This document shows, in pieces, positions 8,201-10,444 of a DNA stretch of 10,444 nucleotides. Source of the DNA: CAYYNP01 sp964472545 (GTDB lineage: Bacteria > Planctomycetota > Planctomycetia > Pirellulales > Thermoguttaceae); contig CAYYNP010000336.1 in assembly GCA_964472545.1 (NCBI GenBank), positions 1-10,444 on the forward strand, written 5' to 3'. The notes beneath the pieces were generated by a model, which was given only the letters and a program-made list of their open reading frames with translations, was not told the DNA's origin and made no database searches. Each line of letters starts with the position of its first letter. Position 1 is the first letter of the stretch. The position numbers and the translations under genes were made by a program.

Positions 8201-8409
8201 GCCACCTCGTTCAGCAGCTTCTGCGAGAGCTTCGAGTGCTTGCCCATCTGATACGTCCGCAGATGGGCCATCCGCTGGTCGCAAGCCGCCTGGATCACGT
8301 CCGGGTCGTCCTCGAACGGCTGCAACGCCAGCAGCACGTAGTGATTCGGCGGCTGTTTCTCCGGAGGAATGCCCAGCCAGCGATGGTACGGGTCGAACGA
8401 CGTGGCCAT
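5191..8409 (-). CDS. Mirror copy of the J-like/PEGA/beta-helix protein, 3' end artificial
   Basis: Identical base for base to the plus-strand gene, starting at ATG 8409-8407 and crossing the mirror axis to a stop at 5193-5191. Its last ten residues and stop are antisense to the same gene on the other strand. The two convergent copies therefore overlap by 64 bases (5191-5254), a consequence of the symmetry and not an evolved overlap. It should not be counted as a second gene unless reads spanning the axis prove the duplication. Domains are as for the left copy. Confidence 0.6.
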   Translation of the reverse strand: MATSFDPYHRWLGIPPEKQPPNHYVLLALQPFEDDPDVIQAACDQRMAHLRTYQMGKHSKLSQKLLNEVAKAKVCLLNPKTRAAYDRRLREELQTEDSETESETAESEERGPDLAAMSEIAAGPSDRFHRAKDRHVGTTAKKKAKTAKMLGFAVLPIMLLVLGILIWALANSGGSAEGPVLVFDWPAEMRQDVEILVDGKSVEFPSDGKPLEFPCKQGEREIVVRRMGFRPFEQTVTLDGDERKTVDPPQWVPISYLVLKWPQDERADATLKIDGEVQDLSNDEVLVTAAEVKLPLESGRHTVWIARRGGEYEPFEQAVTVVEGRDAAVTPVWTATVVVQAPYPIPPAEQQRPFREQLAAACDALPAAEKITAAENLLSQESQVEANPAQLYAYLSVAAELAGDAGNVALLLRAVERLNERFAPGSKDVKAAAFARLVRSDVEPTGVELLTDAADWVLLADAYWDFAETVAGDPMKRDDVKLTAGSWYARAKDAGEAAAAVLARLEQIERIKAARAGTAAEARYAEAMRQIDALLTSWDFNAAVDGLAKLNFSEPDLAARLAREQKVAARLVAVKGRIIARIKAERPKKHDLGLSGANGEVVEADEQGITAQIGSKRESHPWLKLNPAARAPLLRLGIDRTDRSAAAGDWLAAGLLMLRCGDLTAAEAFIKEAETLGVNVESYRAILADALLKQLQAHLAASEIPQAESLLRRIESGYGGLPWFEANRPALTDAREQIAARGKDAEAEKLYAEAVAHFQGKRYFDLRDVLEELRSDYARTRAVTDTSRSPSYVEMAKSVVDLGPTITVRLDGKGKFRSIQAAIDSVSQPQTLIEIQDNGPYRERLSIPPGKDGLTLRGAKGTWPIVTSKDLPAACPVLVDVRSPNVTLQRMVLSHVRTVGDKTGCVNNAGDPGKGLQMRMVIASSSMNALWQNTGTIQNAVLDHCFFTGRVNPQPDCTMTNCIALDQVSATSSRMENSVFAKFWSNKTWQLRRCTILGDLTLSAGTGEVSDCLTKTELAAARFVDPANLDYRLVEGSALATRATDGGPLGCRYTAEMVELIARAINSTISAV
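5207..5238. other. Mirror axis (fold-back junction) between bases 5222 and 5223
   Basis: The symmetry centre falls inside gcgatcgcccgggcgat-like sequence, with the innermost bases forming cccggg at 5220-5225. There is no loop between the arms. A zero-spacer palindrome would be very unstable in a replicating bacterial chromosome, because long cruciforms are cleaved by SbcCD-type nucleases. It is typical of snap-back priming during whole-genome amplification, of a missed hairpin adapter, or of an assembler joining a contig to its own reverse complement. A short natural palindrome such as gcccgggc could have seeded the event. The axis lies within an open reading frame, at codon 1063 of the large gene. 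Confidence 0.9.
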
Positions 8410-8445
8410 TGCCTGTCTCGTAGAAGAGGGACCTTGCAACTGGTC

Positions 8446-8474
8446 AGCCTACCACGACGCCGTCGGACCGTCAA
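8446..8474 (-). promoter_or_regulatory. Mirror copy of the extended -10 promoter
   Basis: Reverse-complement copy of the TTGACG-N17-TAGGCT promoter of the left arm (-35 at 8469-8474, -10 at 8446-8451), reading leftward into the mirrored J-like protein gene. Confidence 0.5.
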
Positions 8475-8609
8475 TGACGACAGCCAGGGCGGGTGGTAGT
8501 CGATTGTGGGCCTGAGTGTGCCGCCCAGGTAGGTCGACAGGCCCTCGAGAGGCTCCCGTCGGGGCAGGCCTATTGCGGCGAAAAACCGACGTCCCAAGTG
8601 GATCAAAGC

Positions 8610-8651
8610 TGGGGCAAGCTCATCCAAACGGCAAGCAAGATGCTCGCCCCA
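8610..8651 (-). repeat. Mirror copy of the REP-like palindrome
   Basis: Reverse-complement copy of the hairpin element downstream of the sulfatase gene, with the short stem-loop at 8630-8648 and the alternative long pairing across 8610-8651. Confidence 0.45.
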
Positions 8652-8677
8652 CTTTCGAATGTTGACAGAGCACTAGC

Positions 8678-10309
8678 CTAGTCTTCATCTGCCCGCGTCC
8701 CGCTCTGCGTCAACAGCTTCCCTAGCAGCTCTTTCATCTGCCGCGCCTTCTCGGGATGTTCGCGGATGACGTTTTTCGCTTGCGAGGAATCGGACCGAAG
8801 ATTGTAGAGCTGCGCGGCCGGAGCGTCGGGCTTGAGGCGGTTGCCTGCAACGTCGCTGTTGACCTGTTTCGTCAGCGCGTGGGCCGCCGGGCCGCCGAGC
8901 AGATGCTCGCCGATGCGGCTGCCGCCGAAGCCGCCGGCGCCGGCGGCCGAGATGTAGATCCAATCGCCGCTGCGCAAGGCCAGATGCCGTTTGCTGCGCG
9001 GCGAAATGACCAGGTGATCGCGAATCGGGGTCTCCGGCTCTCCGGTGAACGCGGCCAGCATGTTGACGCTGTCGGGCCCTTCGTCTTCCTTCAGCGGCCG
9101 GCCGACGACCGCCGCCAGCGTGGCCAGCACGTCGACGTTACTGATCAACTGATCCGACCGGGAACCGGCCGGGGCCTTGCCGGGCCACCGAACGATCCAC
9201 GGCACACGATGCCCACCTTCCCAGGCGTCGAACTTGAACCCCAGTAGTTCGCCGTTGAGCCGATGTCCCTCTTTCCACGCGTTCTGTCCGCCCTGGTTGA
9301 GCATCCCGCCGTTGTCGCTGGTGAAGATCACGAGTGTATCGTCGGCAAAGTGCATTTCGTCCAGCGCCCGCATCACCTCGCCCACGATCCAGTCGAGTTC
9401 GTGAATGAAGTCGCCGTAACGCCCGCAACCGCTGGTGCCCCGGAATCGCGGGGCGGGGGTGAACGGGTGATGGATGTTCGTAGTGGCCAGATAGAGGAAG
9501 AACGGCCGATCGCCACGCTGTCGCCGCAGCCACGTGACGGCTTTCTCTTTGAGCGTGGTGCCGACCGTTTCGTCGTCGTAGGCCGCATGGGCTTTCTCGC
9601 CGCCGCCGATGACCGAAAGCCCGAACTTCTCGGGAAACAGCTTCGTCGGCGCCGTTTGCCCGTAAGTCAGTGGATCGGCAGCGTCGAGCCCAACGACGCG
9701 ATGATTCTCCACGTAAACAAACGGCGGATGGCTGTTGACCACCGGCACGCCGAAGTAAGAGTCGAACCCCAACTCGAGCGGCCCCGGCACAAGCGGCTTG
9801 TTCCAGTCGGTCGGGCCGGTGCGGCCGAAGCCGAGATGCCACTTGCCGATACAGGCCGTCGTGTAGCCGGCCTCCTTGAAGAGCCTGCCGAGCGTCAGTC
9901 GCTCGGTATCGACGACCAACGGGCTGCGAAGCATTACCGGCCCCCAGAGATCGTCCTTGCGGCAAGGATACCTACCGGTCAGCAGCCCGTATCGCGACGG
10001 CGTGCAAACGGCCGACGCCGAATGGGCGTCGGTGAACGTGCGGCCCTGTCGTGCCAGTCGATCGATGGCGGGCGTCTTCACCTTGGCCGCCCCGTAGCAG
10101 CTCAAGTCGCCGTACCCCAGGTCGTCGGCGAAGATCAAGACGACGTTGGGTGGCTGGGCCGACTGTGCCAGGGCCGACGCACCGCAGAGGAGTTGAATCG
10201 CGACGGCCGAATACAGCGCCGCCGGCAGGAAGCCCACCATGCGTGAGATGCCGTGGGAGAGAAAGCCACGGCCCGAGTGGCTTAGGTTCTTGGGGCGAAA
10301 CGTTGTCAT
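8678..10309 (-). CDS. Mirror copy of the secreted type I sulfatase
   Basis: Identical to the plus-strand sulfatase: 543 residues from ATG 10309-10307 to the stop at 8680-8678, with the same signal peptide, formylglycine cysteine C102 in CTPSR and complete metal-binding set. In the window the two copies are convergent and lie at opposite ends. Perfect identity including synonymous sites means it is either the same gene read twice through a fold-back artefact or a duplication too young to have diverged. The former is much likelier. Confidence 0.7.
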   Translation of the reverse strand: MTTFRPKNLSHSGRGFLSHGISRMVGFLPAALYSAVAIQLLCGASALAQSAQPPNVVLIFADDLGYGDLSCYGAAKVKTPAIDRLARQGRTFTDAHSASAVCTPSRYGLLTGRYPCRKDDLWGPVMLRSPLVVDTERLTLGRLFKEAGYTTACIGKWHLGFGRTGPTDWNKPLVPGPLELGFDSYFGVPVVNSHPPFVYVENHRVVGLDAADPLTYGQTAPTKLFPEKFGLSVIGGGEKAHAAYDDETVGTTLKEKAVTWLRRQRGDRPFFLYLATTNIHHPFTPAPRFRGTSGCGRYGDFIHELDWIVGEVMRALDEMHFADDTLVIFTSDNGGMLNQGGQNAWKEGHRLNGELLGFKFDAWEGGHRVPWIVRWPGKAPAGSRSDQLISNVDVLATLAAVVGRPLKEDEGPDSVNMLAAFTGEPETPIRDHLVISPRSKRHLALRSGDWIYISAAGAGGFGGSRIGEHLLGGPAAHALTKQVNSDVAGNRLKPDAPAAQLYNLRSDSSQAKNVIREHPEKARQMKELLGKLLTQSGTRADED

Positions 10310-10316
10310 GTAGGTG

Positions 10317-10323
10317 TCCTTTC
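10317..10323 (-). promoter_or_regulatory. Mirror copy of the sulfatase ribosome binding site
   Basis: Reverse complement of gaaagga, seven bases upstream of the mirrored sulfatase ATG at 10309. Confidence 0.6.
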
Positions 10324-10415
10324 TTTCGGGCAAACGAGCGTCGTCTCCAGTATCCCCAGTAGGGATGCCCCATGCAACATTCGGTGTCGCCCGGCCAGGA
10401 GAACTGCAAAGTGTG

Positions 10416-10444
10416 CGGGAGCCCGAAAAAGGGGACTGGCTCCG
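10416..10444. repeat. Mirror copy of the end element
   Basis: Reverse complement of bases 1-29, so both ends of the sequence carry the same element in opposite orientation, reading aaaaaggggactggctccg at this end. The window's terminal inverted repeats are part of the global mirror symmetry and are not evidence of a transposon. Confidence 0.5.

Larger units (their letters stand above)
8410..8677. other. Mirror copy of the intergenic region
   Basis: Exact copy of the 268-base gap in the left arm. It contains the mirrored promoter (8446-8474) and the hairpin element (8610-8651). Nothing else is supported here. Zero differences in such non-coding sequence are a strong sign that the arms were not separately maintained. 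Confidence 0.6.
5223..10444 (-). repeat. Right arm of the perfect inverted repeat (mirror of 1-5222)
   Basis: This is the exact reverse complement of the left arm. It contains no independent information: its genes, promoter and hairpins are copies of those in the left arm, on the minus strand. The absence of any substitution across more than 5 kb, including the intergenic stretch 8410-8677, argues that both arms derive from the same physical molecule or the same assembly path and not from two old gene copies. Confidence 0.98.

Noticed and set aside
1..10444. Composite transposon or terminal-inverted-repeat element
   Set aside because: The end repeats belong to the full-length mirror symmetry; there is no transposase, no target-site duplication and no distinct cargo between inverted ends.
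1..10444. Natural two-copy gene cluster with convergent paralogues
   Set aside because: Arms are identical including intergenic DNA and synonymous sites, have no spacer, and the axis cuts a gene inside its coding region; an artefact explains all of this more simply.

Overview
The window is one perfect inverted repeat. Bases 1-5222 are mirrored as reverse complement in 5223-10444, so every feature at x..y recurs on the opposite strand at (10445-y)..(10445-x). The two arms match to the last base at both ends and there is no spacer between them. This is most simply a fold-back artefact of amplification, sequencing or assembly. A genuine, very recent inverted duplication is possible but less likely. 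The real information content is therefore about 5.2 kb.

The organism suggested is a planctomycete, probably of the Pirellulales/Rhodopirellula kind. The DNA is GC-rich. One gene is a secreted type I sulfatase of the sort that is greatly expanded in these bacteria. The other opens with the 'FDPYHRWLGIPP...QPPNHY' J-like module that I know essentially only from Planctomycetes. This assignment rests on recognising families, not on a search.

Layout of the unique arm: (1) 1-29, an end element with a T-run and a small dyad, probably a dispersed repeat at which the contig stops. (2) 30-135, the leader of the first gene, with a clear Shine-Dalgarno sequence. (3) 136-1767, an exported sulfatase with complete active-site motifs. 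(4) 1768-2035, an intergenic region holding a REP-like hairpin that can also pair in a second, competing way, followed by an extended -10 promoter. (5) 2036 to the mirror axis, a large membrane-anchored protein: cytoplasmic J-like domain, one transmembrane helix, two PEGA-like domains, a long helical repeat region and a C-terminal parallel beta-helix. The last 10 codons and the stop of this reading frame lie past the axis and are read from the mirror, so its true C-terminus is missing.

The two genes point the same way within the arm but look separately transcribed. The sulfatase would remove sulfate esters from polysaccharides outside the cytoplasm. The second protein has no established function; its beta-helix resembles carbohydrate-binding or carbohydrate-cleaving folds, but no catalytic site could be assigned. 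I found no RNA gene, CRISPR array, transposase or defence system. The only structure that looks spectacular, the 10.4 kb palindrome, should be treated as suspect until raw reads support it.
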